Source: Monarcha castaneiventris obscurior (Eukaryota; Chordata; Aves; Passeriformes; Monarchidae). Taken from it: DNA of 64,000 nt. Position 1 is the stretch's first letter; each line of letters opens with the position of its first letter. This document shows, piece after piece, positions 12,501 to 21,910 of the stretch. A model generated the notes under the pieces. The model saw only the letters and a list, made by a program, of their open reading frames with translations, did no database searches and was not told the origin of the DNA. The stretch is from the NCBI GenBank assembly GCA_026261815.1, contig JAMPIT010000348.1:62001-126000 (forward strand), written 5' to 3'. The translations under genes and the position numbers were made by a program.

Positions 12501-15500
12501 AGAGGAAATAACTAAGTAACTTCTGAAGTAGCATTTAAATCAGATTTCTTTTGTAACATGACACATTTCCCTTAGGATCATGGGCAGAAAAGTAAAGTTA
12601 GTGGGAAATTAGGACTGTGAATTTGCAAGGAGTTACGGTTGCATATAGAACTGGCATGACTTTTTTTCTGCAAGTGTTTTGTGTTGCTCTGTTGTATGGC
12701 AGAATGGTAATAGTGTACTTTGTTCTTTGTCATTGTCACTTAGATGTTCTCCATCTCCATGACAGTGCTCAAGAATGTTGGCAGAAGTGTGGTTTGTTGC
12801 AGTGGTGTTTCTGTTTTTGCAGGCCCAATTAATCGGGAGATGCGTCACCTCATCAGCAGCCTCCAGAATCACAACCACCAGCTGAAGGGAGAGGTGTTGA
12901 GATACAAGCGCAAACTGAGAGAGGCCCAGTCTGACCTGAGCAAGGTATCACAGCAGGAAATGCCAGAGAAGAGGGGAAAGTGCTTAGAGGAAGGGGGAAT
13001 GCTGTCACCCTTGCCAGCAATATCAACATTTCTGGTAAGGTGTGCAGGATGCAGTGAAATTTTCTATGGAGCTCTGCACTCTGCTGCTTCCTTTGAGCAA
13101 ATTAATGCTATTCCTTTGTAGCTGTGTAGTGCTCCATCAAAAGTTGGAGCAGTTACAAAGGGGGCATGGAAGCATGGATCTGGGAAGACAAGGGAGAAGG
13201 GGATAAGGAAGATTTCTGGCTAAGAATTTAGTGGTTTGTTTTCTTTGTTGTCTCTCTTGCTGTTCCACGCCAGATCCGCTCTCGCAGTGGCAGCGCTCTC
13301 CCACAGTCCCAGTCCAGCACTGAAGACACAAAGGAGGAGCCTCCAGAGATCAAACAGGAGGCTGATGATCCTTCTGCCCAAGTGTCTGTTCCCAAAGCTG
13401 CTTCCGAAGATGTTAATGAAATGAAGGCCAGGCGAGATGAAGAGGAACGGGAGAGGGAGAGACGGGAAAGGGAGAGGGAACGAGAGAAGGAAAAGGAGAA
13501 AGAGAGAGAACGGGAAAAAGAGAAAGAGAAGGAAAAGGAACGAGAGCGGGAAAAGCAGAAGCAGAAGGAATCTGAGAAGGAGAGAGAGTCCAAGGAGAAG
13601 GAGAAAGGGAAGCATGAAGATGGAAGAAAGAAGGAGGCTGAAGTGATCAAGCAGCTGAAGGCTGAGCTCAAGTAAGAGTTGTTGTCTCTCCCTTTCCTGT
13701 GGGAGCAGTGCCCAAGCCTGGGGTGTTCATGTGTTCTTATTTTTACAGGATCAGCATCATTGAAGTTTGAAGCCAAGAGTTTCTTGACACCCTTGGTCTC
13801 TGATTGTGGTTTGGTGAATGTAGTAGTGCTTTTCCTACAACAGCCTAAAACATGAATTATCAAATCAGATACTTCATGGTGTGGGTCAAGTAATGTTTAT
13901 TTGTTGCTTTCATAACAATTGCATAAGACTTCACAGCGGCAGGTTTTTAATGGAGGACACAGCAGTCTTCCCTCTCCTGGAAAGTTCCAAAAGCAGAGGT
14001 GGATAGTTTGTAGCTTGTTGTTAGAATACGTGTTTCATCTTCATCCCACTAGTTGCTTTTCAACCCTTTTCAACATGTTGCATTTCAACCCAGCATGCAC
14101 TCATCTGCTGTTTTATGTTACCAGGATAAGATGAGCCACCAATGACTCCACATCCATGTGGGAGATGGAGAGAATATTGTCAGATTCTCATGCTGGCTGT
14201 GTAAGTGTGGCTTTCCTGCTGTGTTCTCACAGTGGTCTGTCTCCCTTTCTCCAGGAAGGCCCAGGAGAGCCAGAAGGAGATGAAACTGTTGCTGGATATG
14301 TACCGCTCTGCCCCCAAAGAACAGAGAGACAAAGTGCAGCTGATGGCAGCAGAGAAGAAGGCAAAAGCTGAGGTATTTCTAATTTCTCTTCCCTTTTTCT
14401 TTTTAATATGTTACTTAAGCTTCTTTTCAGATACTCTGCAGTGGAACTGTGTTGTTTCTCTCTTCAAAACTGAGTTTGTTGTCTCAGCTTTGTCACTTAG
14501 AAATTGGAATGGTCTGGAGACAAGCAGTAACTAGTTGCTAGTGCAGGCACGCACACACAACAATCTCTAGGTTCATAAGCACAGACATGTTTGCAGATCC
14601 CTCAAGTACCAGCATGTCCCTCTGTTTGGTACCCCTGTGGTTCCAAGCCCTGCTTTTTCACAAGCACATCTGAGCTGTAGGCAGCACTTACTCTGTGCAG
14701 CACACATATGTGGGGTGAAGAGTTTGATTACACAGCGATACGTAAGAAAATGTATAATAAAAAGATACAAGAAGATAGGACAGGACGGTCTGTGATGATC
14801 ATGTGCAAGGCTGAGCCAGACAAATGTGTACTGATTGCCCATATTTTACCTGCAACTGGCTCCTTTTATACCCTTCTCTGTCTAACCCCAGTTTGTTCAT
14901 CCTTGATCTCCATTTCCCCGCACATTGCTTCTGAATTTGAACAGCTCTTGATTCCCACAGTCCTCACAGTTCAGGAGCCATTCCTGGTTTACAGTGTCAT
15001 CAGTTACAAAATCCAAGTTGCTCTTCCTGGAAGTGGTCCCTGTAGTTTTTTGGAAGCCTGTCAGCTGTTATGACTGGAGATGTTTGCATCCCCTCTCTGT
15101 CTCTGTGTTTGTTTTGTCAGGGTTGTGTCTCTGTATATTTTGTTTCTGGTTTTCTCCTTCTCCCACATTCAGATAACCTTGATGGAATAAACATTTTCAC
15201 ACTCTCATGTGCTCTTATTAGTTAGTGTGACTGACCAGGTTTCATTCTCATCACTGCCTCCCTCATCATTTGTCTGCCAAGTTTGTGTCTCTGTATATTT
15301 TATTTTACTTCCTCCTTTTCCTGTTACCTCCTTTTTGTATGGAAAAAGGTCCTTGACTGTCGCAGTGTCTGGACACGAACACGCGGACTCAAACAGCAGG
15401 TTAGGCAGCAGGTCAGCCACCCGGTAGAGCCAAAGGGGGTGCCTGCCTTTATTATCACACTTTTATACCTCTTCTAAGACAATCATACATTGGTGGATGA

Positions 15501-18500
15501 GGTTAACACCTCTAGCATTTTACAGGATAGGAACACAGTCTATCACCTTTCTCCGCCTTGGAGGAAGGAATGGTCAACAATGTAAAAGTTCAGTAAACAT
15601 TCTTAGCCGGTTAGAAAAACAAGAGCTATGTTTATAGAAAGAGCATGAGAACTTCTACTACAGAAGTAAAAACATGGAGCACTGTGAAAACCAGGGCGAC
15701 ACTTGACCAGATGCCCTTAAAGGAGCAGATGCACTCAGTCCACATATCCATACATGTACAATTGCAAGAGACTGATGTTCCTACTGTGATGAAAGATGCT
15801 GTGAAATTTTCAGAGGTGTTGAGGGCAAGATCTTGGACTTCAAGCCTGTCTCAATGGTACATCTGCCACTAATACGCTGTCAAAATGACATGGGGATTTT
15901 TTTGCCATGCTTTGAAGGCAGTCCTGAGTGTTTCAGAGAATTATGGGGAAAAGAGGCTCTTAACAATGTTCGGGGCACATCCTTGTGTTTAGTGTCATTT
16001 CTGGTTTGTTCTTGTAGCTTGAAGAACTGAGGCAGAGGGTGAAAGAATTGGAAGACAAGGAAAAAAAGGAGAGTAAAAAGATGGCTGATGAGGATGCCCT
16101 CCGCAAGATCCGAGCAGTGGAGGAACAGATTGAATATTTACAGAAGAAACTTGCCATGGCTAAGCAGGTGAGAAGTTTCTGATGAGTCCTTTTTTGGCTG
16201 GATCACCTGTGAAGGAACTGCCTTCAGGTTGCATCTGGGAAGAGAAGGAATTTATATCTGTATGAGCCAGAGATGTGAGTTTGGTTGTTGTTTACCCAAG
16301 GAAAAGAAAACTGAACAGGCAAAAGAACCACGTCAACCCTCAACTCTGGCATATCACAGGCAGATGATGTTTAATAACAATTAAACATGTGGCCTTGGTG
16401 AAGCTCACAGAGGAGAAATGGCTTTATCAGCTGTTAGGAGAAGAGGTTACAATTTCTTTTAACAAGTTATTATCTCCTCAGTTCATGTGGTGAATATGTT
16501 TGCATGGAACTGGTACATACCTTCTGCTAAAAAAGGCTTAATCCAATGTGAGAGCAGGACCACCTCAGTAGGGTAGAGGCAAGCCAATGAATTGACATAT
16601 ACTTTTTTAGACTTTGGATTCTGTAGAACAGAACTGCTCTGCCTTGTCAATGCTGAAGTGGCCAAAGTGAGTTTAAGGGGCTTGTCAGCCAATTAGTTGG
16701 AAACTGTCAAGCTGTCCACATGTAGAATTTTTGGCCTGGTGTATCTGACAGCTGTTCAGCTGCTGGAAAGTGGGAGTTGGTTTCTGCCCAGCTCTGACAA
16801 TGGCTGTGTCACAGCTGATTCTGCCAGACTAGCTGCAGGTGACCATCTTTTCTCTACACCTTCAAATTCAGAGTATCTCTGCTGCAGTGCAGACTTCTAG
16901 GGAGTACGTTTTTCTGGTTGTTGGGATGATGCTGTTCCCTGACACCAAGAAACTTCCTTCATCTTTACTAGGTTTGGTGTCTCTTGAGTAAAATGTTCAG
17001 GGTAACTGTAGCGGGACCAGGGGACAGTTTTGCCAGAGCCTGTGATTCTTGTGCAGGAAGAAGAGGCCCTGCTGTCTGAAATGGATGTCACAGGCCAAGC
17101 CTTTGAAGACATGCAAGAGCAGAACATCCGCCTGATGCAGCAGCTGCGGGAGAAGGATGATGCCAACTTCAAGCTGATGTCAGAACGTATTAAGTCCAAC
17201 CAGATCCACAAGCTGCTGAAAGAGGAAAAGGAGGAGCTGGCAGACCAAGTTTTGACATTGAAAACACAGGTAATATGGAAAAAGGAGAGACGACAAGAGA
17301 ACTGGTGGGGAAGGTGGAGGTGTTCTGGGTTATCTGTTTTAGGCAGCTACACACAGCTGTTTTCTTGCTCCGCCACTGAGAAGAAGGGGAAAAGAACCAG
17401 AAGGGTCAAAGTGAGAAAACAGGTTAGATGAAATAAAGGCAGTTAAACAGTTAAAGTAAAGATGTCCATACAAGCGAAGCAAAAAATTAATTCATTACTT
17501 CCCGTGGCAGGCAGGAGTTCAGCCATCTCCAGCAAGGCAGGGCTTCATCATGCCTTATTATTATTTAATAAATGCTGCAGCTCTGAATATCCTTCCACTT
17601 GTTCCTTTCCACCAGCTGTTACTGCTGAGCACAGCATTGTATGGTATGGAACACTCCTTGGGCCAGCTGGATCAGCTATCCTGGCTGTGGGGCATCCCAG
17701 CTTCTTGGGCACCCTCAGCCTGCATGCTGGGGAGCAGCGTGATGCACAGAAGGTCTTGATGCTGTATAAATACTGCTCAGCAACAGCTAAAACAGTGGTG
17801 TGTTATTGACACTGTTTTCTCCAAAATGCAAAACATAGCAGCATGTGAGCTGCTATGAAGAGAATTAACTATCCTCACCAGAATCAGTACAGGACAGAAT
17901 GTTCCTCTCACCAACCTAGGAATGCATCAGGCTTCAAAGGGGCCTGTCTTAGTAAGAAACTGAGACTGCTGTCTGAACATTACAAAGTCCTACAGGTTCG
18001 CTGCTATGGAAGGCAGATGGGTGAGGGAAAGGGGGAAGTAATTTTCCTGTTGTAATGGTACTTCTACCTGTATATTCTACATACACCTGTATATATTGGT
18101 AACAAGCAGGAGGAGTTGGAAACCATGGTTCAGTTAGAGCTATCTCAGGCATGGGTACAGACTGGGAGAAGAAATCATTGAGAGCGTTGGAACAGAGAAG
18201 AACTTGTGGATTCTGGTGGATGAGAGGCTGGACATGACCCAGCAGCGCATGCTGGGATCCCAGAAAGCCAGCTGCATTCTGGGCTGCATCCAAGCACCGT
18301 GGGCAGCAGGCTGGGAGGGAGGGGATTCTGCCCCTCTAGGCTGCCCTCATGAGACCCTACCTGCAGTGCTGCATCCAGCTCTGGGGTCCTCAGCATAGGA
18401 AAGACACGTGGACCTGTTGGACAGAGTCCAGAGGAGGCTATAAAGACAATGAGACGAAATGAGCACCTCTGCTACAAGAACAGGCTGAGAGAGCTGGGGT

Positions 18501-21188
18501 TGTTCAGCATGGAGAAGAGAAGACCCTGGGGAGAGAGACCTCCTTGCAGCCTTCCAGTACCTGAGGAGGGCTTAGAAAGAGGGAGAGGAACTTTTTATAC
18601 GAGCGTATAGTGACAGGACAAGAGACAATGGTTTTAAGCTGAAAGAGGGCAGGTTTAGTTTAGATGTTAGGAAGAAATTCTTTACTGAGAGGGTGCAGAG
18701 GCATTCCTAGAGGTTGCCCGAAGTTGTGGATGCCCCATCCCTAGGAGTGTTCGAGGCCAGGCTTGGATGGGGCTTTGAGAAACATGACCAGGTGGAAGTT
18801 ATCCCAGGGCGTTTGGGACCAGATATTGTTTAAGGTCCTTTCCAGTCCAGACCATTCTATGATTCTGTATCCTGTCATCCTTGGAACCACTGTGGAACTG
18901 TTCACTGCCTTGCAGCAATTCTTTAAGCCACTGTCCAAAAATTAAGACATCTTTGTTGCAAATATATGACTGCTTAGTTTCAATGTGTTGACCAGAGAGA
19001 TCTGGGTACAGCTGTCGGGATACAGGCATGGCTCTTCAGGGAGAAAAAGGCAAGCTGAAGATGTACTTCTGGTGATGGGGAAGCAGGGGTGGTTTTAACC
19101 TGCAGCTTTAATGACAGCTCTGAAGACCCACAGAGCGTGGGTCTCATTCATACCTTCTGCACCGTCTCTTTCCCTTTCCAAGGTGGATGCCCAGCTGCAG
19201 GTTGTACGTAAGCTGGAGGAGAAGGAACACTTACTGCAGAGCAGTATTGGAACAGGAGAGAAGGAGCTGGGTCTGCGAACACAGGCCCTGGAAATGAACA
19301 AACGGAAGGTGAGTGATGGCTTTGTTTCCTCTTGGGTTGTAAGGGGGAGCTGTTGCCTTGTGGGAGGCATAGGGTGCTCTGAGCTCCCACTGGTATTACA
19401 GAACATAGTATTCCCTGGTTTTGAATGAGTATATCAGAAGGCTGAGGAGTCCTGGAAAGAATTATGATTAAAGTTCTATAGACTGATGTTTTCCGTTGAT
19501 AAGGAGGAGCAGGTTGTATGTGTTTCTGTGAAAGCCTGATTAGGGAGCAGGTGCCTTTATAGGAAACCTATGGTGAAAAAAGAGACAGCAGTCAGATGAA
19601 GTCAACTGGGGTCAAAGCTTTTGTAGGAAAGATGGGATAAGTAAAAGGAAAATACAGCTGGAGAATGTGAACAATTTTAACAAATGCCTAAGATCAATGA
19701 AGTAGGTGTGTTACCAGTAAAATAAGACTTACATCTTATGGCTGATGCTGCCTTTATTGTTAAGTTTTAGTAGAAATGCAGAAATTACATTAGAACAGGC
19801 AGAAAGGAATGCAAGAGGAGTGTTGAGGAGATGGGGAGAATTCAGCAGTCACCTGTGCTTAATAGAACAATCCTTGTGGTATTAAGGGAACTTAGTTATA
19901 AAGTTAGACGAGAACTGGTGAAGAGAGAATATTGTTAGAAATAGGTGTCTTGCAGTTCTATCTAGTTCAGCTATAGAACTGCCTCTGAATAATTTAATAG
20001 AGAAAATGTGGAAGCTGGAAGGCTGAAAATATGTTAAAATGAGAATTGGGTGATCATAAGGTTTTTCTAAGTGACGTGCTTTGCAGCGTGACAAGGTTTG
20101 GCTCTGCTGAAAGGAATCTTGAAGCTAAATGTTTAGAACTTTTTAATAATAAGGTTATAACAAGGGACTGGAAATCACTAGAGCTGTTCTGTGTTTGGTA
20201 CTTCTATACTGGTTTTCTTTCTCAGGCCATGGATGCAGCCCAGCTTGCAGATGATCTGAAGGCCCAGCTAGAGCTGGCTCAGAAGAAGTTACATGATTTT
20301 CAGGAGGAGATTGTGGAAAACAGAGTAACTAGAGAGAAAGAGATGTTCAACTTCAAAAGGGCTGAGGTATGCTGAGGTATCCTATGCACAATCCTTCAAT
20401 ATCTGTGTGCTTTAGTGTCCTTCTCCTTGTACACTAAGCTTGGAGAGGGTTTCAACTAAACTACTCTTTTGGTGTCCAGTTTCACTTCGATTTCAGCTTC
20501 ATCATGTCTTGGCTCTTTCAGGTGTTGTCCACTGGTAACTGACAATACCTGTGGCATCAGATGATCATGTTGTCTCTTGGATTATAGGGGATGAAACTAT
20601 GGGTGGCATGACTTAGCCAGGTGCATGTTCTCTTTGGTCCCTGAGGAAGCTGTGACAGAGAATGTACTGCTCATTCACTTGGTGTCCTGTTTTTATGCAG
20701 GAAGATATTTCTAGGTTGCGCAGGAAGCTGGAGACCACAAAGAAGCCTGACATGGTTCCCAACTGTGATGAGATCCTGATGGAGGAAATCAAGGATTACA
20801 AGGTATCTGTGTCTATCAACTTCCCTTTTGACTTCAGTCAGAAGGTCTGTAAGGCACACTTTCAGTATTTGACATCTCTTGTCTGTACTCTGGCATTGAA
20901 GAAAACACACTGTCCTTCTGAGGAATGGAAGGACCTTCATCTTCAGCCATCTCTGAGCATGGCAGGTGTGCTGCAGGGCCCCTCACAGTTCTCTGTGTGT
21001 GTGTGTTGCAGGCCCGCCTGACGTGCCCGTGCTGCAACATGCGCAAGAAGGACGCGGTGCTCACCAAGTGTTTCCACGTCTTCTGCTTCGAGTGCGTGAA
21101 GACGCGCTACGACACCCGGCAGCGCAAGTGCCCCAAGTGCAACGCGGCCTTCGGGGCCAACGACTTTCACAGGATCTACATCGGCTGA
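6387..21188 (+). CDS. RNF20: RNF20 (BRE1A) E3 ubiquitin-protein ligase, complete coding region, 19 coding exons
   Basis: Coding exons: 6387-6515, 6639-6806, 6926-7073, 7238-7420, 8629-8747, 9544-9690, 9879-9956, 10285-10404, 11648-11827, 12020-12155, 12823-12944, 13274-13671, 14255-14372, 16018-16167, 17057-17269, 19183-19308, 20226-20366, 20701-20802, 21012-21188. All borders are GT-AG and the phases agree, giving 2955 nt, i.e. 984 residues plus stop (human is about 975 from memory). The start ATG sits in a strong GCCACCATG context and opens MSGIGNKR, as in mammalian RNF20. Most of the protein is predicted coiled coil, with a charged Arg/Glu/Lys tract at about residues 565-625. The C-terminal RING ligands are C931, C934, C946, H948, C951, C954, C966 and C969. 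Family knowledge: a nuclear RNF20/RNF40 complex works with UBE2A/B to monoubiquitinate histone H2B during transcription elongation. RNF40 is the only close alternative, but the N-terminus and convergent GRIN3A favour RNF20. Confidence 0.97.
6639..6806 (+). CDS. RNF20: RNF20 exon 3: residues 44-99
   Basis: Acceptor GTGCCCAG, donor GTTGGT (weaker than consensus), both in phase 0. The exon encodes [19 protein letters not shown] and the helical segment through NRYWNQ, which is the first coiled coil. It is GC-rich at third positions compared with exons 4 and 5. Confidence 0.95.
6926..7073 (+). CDS. RNF20: RNF20 exon 4: residues 100-148
   Basis: Acceptor TTCAG at 6921-6925, donor GTGAGG, ending in phase 1. 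It encodes [18 protein letters not shown] followed by the acidic [15 protein letters not shown] stretch. Confidence 0.95.
7238..7420 (+). CDS. RNF20: RNF20 exon 5: residues 149-209
   Basis: Acceptor TTCCCAG and donor GTACGA, phase 1 at both ends. It encodes [13 protein letters not shown] and the helix [19 protein letters not shown]. Confidence 0.95.
8629..8747 (+). CDS. RNF20: RNF20 exon 6: residues 210-249
   Basis: Acceptor CACCTTTCAG, donor GTATAA (non-consensus after position 3). It encodes [20 protein letters not shown], a coiled-coil segment, and ends in phase 0. Confidence 0.93.
9544..9690 (+). CDS. RNF20: RNF20 exon 7: residues 250-298
   Basis: Acceptor GATTGCAG, donor GTGAGC, phase 0 at both ends. 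It encodes 49 residues from [19 protein letters not shown] to LADVLER. Confidence 0.95.
9879..9956 (+). CDS. RNF20: RNF20 exon 8: residues 299-324
   Basis: Acceptor TTTTTTGCAG, donor GTAAGG. This short phase-0 exon of 26 codons encodes [17 protein letters not shown], a conserved non-helical break in the coiled coil. Confidence 0.95.
10285..10404 (+). CDS. RNF20: RNF20 exon 9: residues 325-364
   Basis: Acceptor CCCAACAG, donor GTGAGA, phase 0. Forty codons of coiled coil running [14 protein letters not shown] to TTQNEKLK. Confidence 0.95.
11648..11827 (+). CDS. RNF20: RNF20 exon 10: residues 365-424
   Basis: Acceptor CCCAACTAG, donor GTAACA, phase 0. Sixty codons encode [20 protein letters not shown] and the following helix ending QVELIE. 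Confidence 0.95.
12020..12155 (+). CDS. RNF20: RNF20 exon 11: residues 425-469
   Basis: Acceptor GTTCCTCAG, donor GTATGG, ending in phase 1. It encodes [20 protein letters not shown] and continues to ANEQA. Confidence 0.95.
12823..12944 (+). CDS. RNF20: RNF20 exon 12: residues 470-510
   Basis: Acceptor GTTTTTGCAG, donor GTATCA, ending in phase 0. It encodes [20 protein letters not shown] and [13 protein letters not shown]. Confidence 0.95.
13274..13671 (+). CDS. RNF20: RNF20 exon 13: residues 511-642, charged Arg/Glu/Lys tract
   Basis: At 398 nt this is the longest RNF20 exon. The acceptor is CCACGCCAG, and the donor GTAAGA leaves phase 2. It begins with a Ser-rich linker ([14 protein letters not shown]) and then a roughly 60-residue low-complexity run of Glu, Arg and Lys (about 13436-13615), written on the + strand as nearly pure purine. 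It ends [14 protein letters not shown]. The run is where length differences from mammals are expected. Confidence 0.95.
13436..13615 (+). repeat. RNF20: Coding purine-rich low-complexity tract in RNF20 exon 13
   Basis: Nearly all A and G on the + strand (GAG/AAG/AGA/GAA codons) for about 180 bases, encoding alternating Glu, Arg and Lys. Slippage-prone, but still in frame here. Confidence 0.9.
14255..14372 (+). CDS. RNF20: RNF20 exon 14: residues 643-682
   Basis: Acceptor CTTTCTCCAG, donor GTATTT, starting in phase 2 and ending in phase 0. It encodes [20 protein letters not shown] through KKAKAE. Confidence 0.95.
14373..16017 (+). other. RNF20: RNF20 intron 14 with antisense LTR-like insert
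   Basis: A 1.6-kb intron. No exon seen. Its main content is the LTR-like segment at about 15355-15655. Confidence 0.8.
15355..15655 (-). mobile_element. Probable solo LTR of an endogenous retrovirus, antisense to RNF20
   Basis: Read on the minus strand, it shows TATAAAAG at about 15463-15456, AATAAAG at about 15450, then a GC-richer R/U5-like end closing in GACACTGCGACA: the order and spacing of an LTR promoter and poly(A) signal. No internal retroviral genes are present. I could not find a convincing target-site duplication, so the ends are approximate. Confidence 0.6.
16018..16167 (+). CDS. RNF20: RNF20 exon 15: residues 683-732
   Basis: Acceptor TTCTTGTAG, donor GTGAGA, phase 0. Fifty codons of coiled coil, from [17 protein letters not shown] to QKKLAMAKQ. 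Confidence 0.95.
17057..17269 (+). CDS. RNF20: RNF20 exon 16: residues 733-803
   Basis: Acceptor TTCTTGTGCAG, donor GTAATA, phase 0. Seventy-one codons, including [20 protein letters not shown] and ending QVLTLKTQ. Confidence 0.95.
17270..19182 (+). other. RNF20: RNF20 intron 16, largely CR1
   Basis: A 1.9-kb intron. About 760 bases of it are a CR1 3' end (18105-18868). No coding signal otherwise. Confidence 0.8.
18105..18868 (+). mobile_element. CR1 LINE 3' segment, longest + strand copy in the window
   Basis: It contains CTTGTGGATTCTGGTGGATG, CTGCATCCAGCTCTGGGG, TTAGGAAGAAATTCTTTACT and the end ACCATTCTATGATTCTGTAT. These are the standard end of ORF2 and the 3' UTR of avian CR1, with frame-breaking changes. 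It lies in sense orientation in RNF20 intron 16. Confidence 0.92.
19183..19308 (+). CDS. RNF20: RNF20 exon 17: residues 804-845
   Basis: Acceptor CCCTTTCCAAG, donor GTGAGT, phase 0. Forty-two codons, [19 protein letters not shown] to LEMNKRK. Confidence 0.95.
20226..20366 (+). CDS. RNF20: RNF20 exon 18: residues 846-892
   Basis: Acceptor TTTCTCAG, donor GTATGC. Forty-seven codons ending FNFKRAE. The donor is followed by an exact 10-bp copy of itself (20361-20370 and 20371-20380). The first copy must be the productive donor, because reading on to the second meets an in-frame TGA. Confidence 0.93.
20361..20380 (+). repeat. RNF20: Perfect 10-bp tandem duplication spanning the RNF20 exon 18 donor
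   Basis: GCTGAGGTAT appears twice head to tail, so the exon end and GT donor are present in two identical copies 10 bases apart. Confidence 0.97.
20701..20802 (+). CDS. RNF20: RNF20 exon 19: residues 893-926
   Basis: Acceptor TTTTTATGCAG, donor GTATCT, phase 0. Thirty-four codons, [17 protein letters not shown] to MEEIKDYK, are the helix leading into the RING domain. Confidence 0.95.
21012..21188 (+). CDS. RNF20: RNF20 exon 20: RING finger, residues 927-984 and stop
   Basis: Acceptor GTGTGTTGCAG, stop TGA at 21186-21188. The exon encodes the whole C3HC4 RING finger: C-x2-C (CPCC), KCFH, FCFEC, then CPKC, ending FHRIYIG. All eight zinc ligands are present, so the ligase should be active. Third codon positions are strongly GC-rich compared with most other RNF20 exons. 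Confidence 0.97.
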   Translation, partial: ARLTCPCCNMRKKDAVLTKCFHVFCFECVKTRYDTRQRKCPKCNAAFGANDFHRIYIG

Positions 21189-21910
21189 GGCCCTCACAGA
21201 GCCCCTGCTTGCACTGAGCCAGCCTCCCTCGCTCTGTGAGCTGCAGTGTCTCCTGGGAGGTGCGCTCGGGGTTTCAGAAGAAACGGACTCCGGATCTTGG
21301 TTCCTTTCTTGCCCCTTTCCCCTTGTTCTTGCCCTCAGTTTTTATGTGCTCTTGGTGCCTGAGAGGAAATTTCCCGTCCCTCGCTTCCGCACTGCCAAGG
21401 TGGGAACACCCAACTGAAGTCCTGCCTTGATGGGATGGAAGCTGAGGTGCAGCAGAGATTAGTGAGAGTTTTATTTGAGAGGTCTGCTTTGGATGCTAAT
21501 TAAATCCCGTCAAGGAATGGCAGTGCTCCTGTGGGTGAATAGTCTCCCAATCAACAGGCCAAATAGAGGCGAAATAACTCAGTCTGTAGACTCAGTGTAG
21601 CAACTCCTTAGGTGTGTATCTTCCTGAGTCAGGGCAAGAACCTCTGAGGGCTGATGCACTAGGAAATATCCTCCCTAGCCCCAAACAGACACATCTAAAT
21701 ATCCAGTAGAAGAGAAAAGGAGAGATGCTGGAGACTCTTTGAAAGTAGCATTCCACCCTGGTTGATGTGGTCACCTTCCCCTAGGCTGGGGCATCACTGT
21801 CATTGTCCTTATCAGAAAAGGATTTGTAGGGGTTCCTTTGTTGCAGTTTTACCACAAAGATTAATCTTGTTATGCACAAAATCTAATTAAAGCTGTTGTT
21901 CAGTTTATTT
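21189..21910 (+). other. RNF20: RNF20 3' UTR, likely extent
   Basis: The sequence after the stop has no further coding signal. ATTAAA occurs at 21499-21504 and at 21886-21891; the latter is followed by a T/GT-rich stretch (TTGTTCAGTTTATTTTTCTG), as expected of a cleavage region. The 3' end is therefore placed near 21910, giving a UTR of about 0.7 kb. Confidence 0.55.
21886..21891 (+). terminator. RNF20: Candidate RNF20 poly(A) signal ATTAAA
   Basis: This is a common variant signal with a downstream U-rich element within about 30 bases. Alternatives are ATTAAA at 21499 and AATAAA at 22493-22498. Confidence 0.5.

Noticed and set aside
13220..13863. 211- and 131-codon minus-strand Ser/Phe-rich frames
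   Set aside because: They are exact antisense shadows of the purine-rich RNF20 exon 13.
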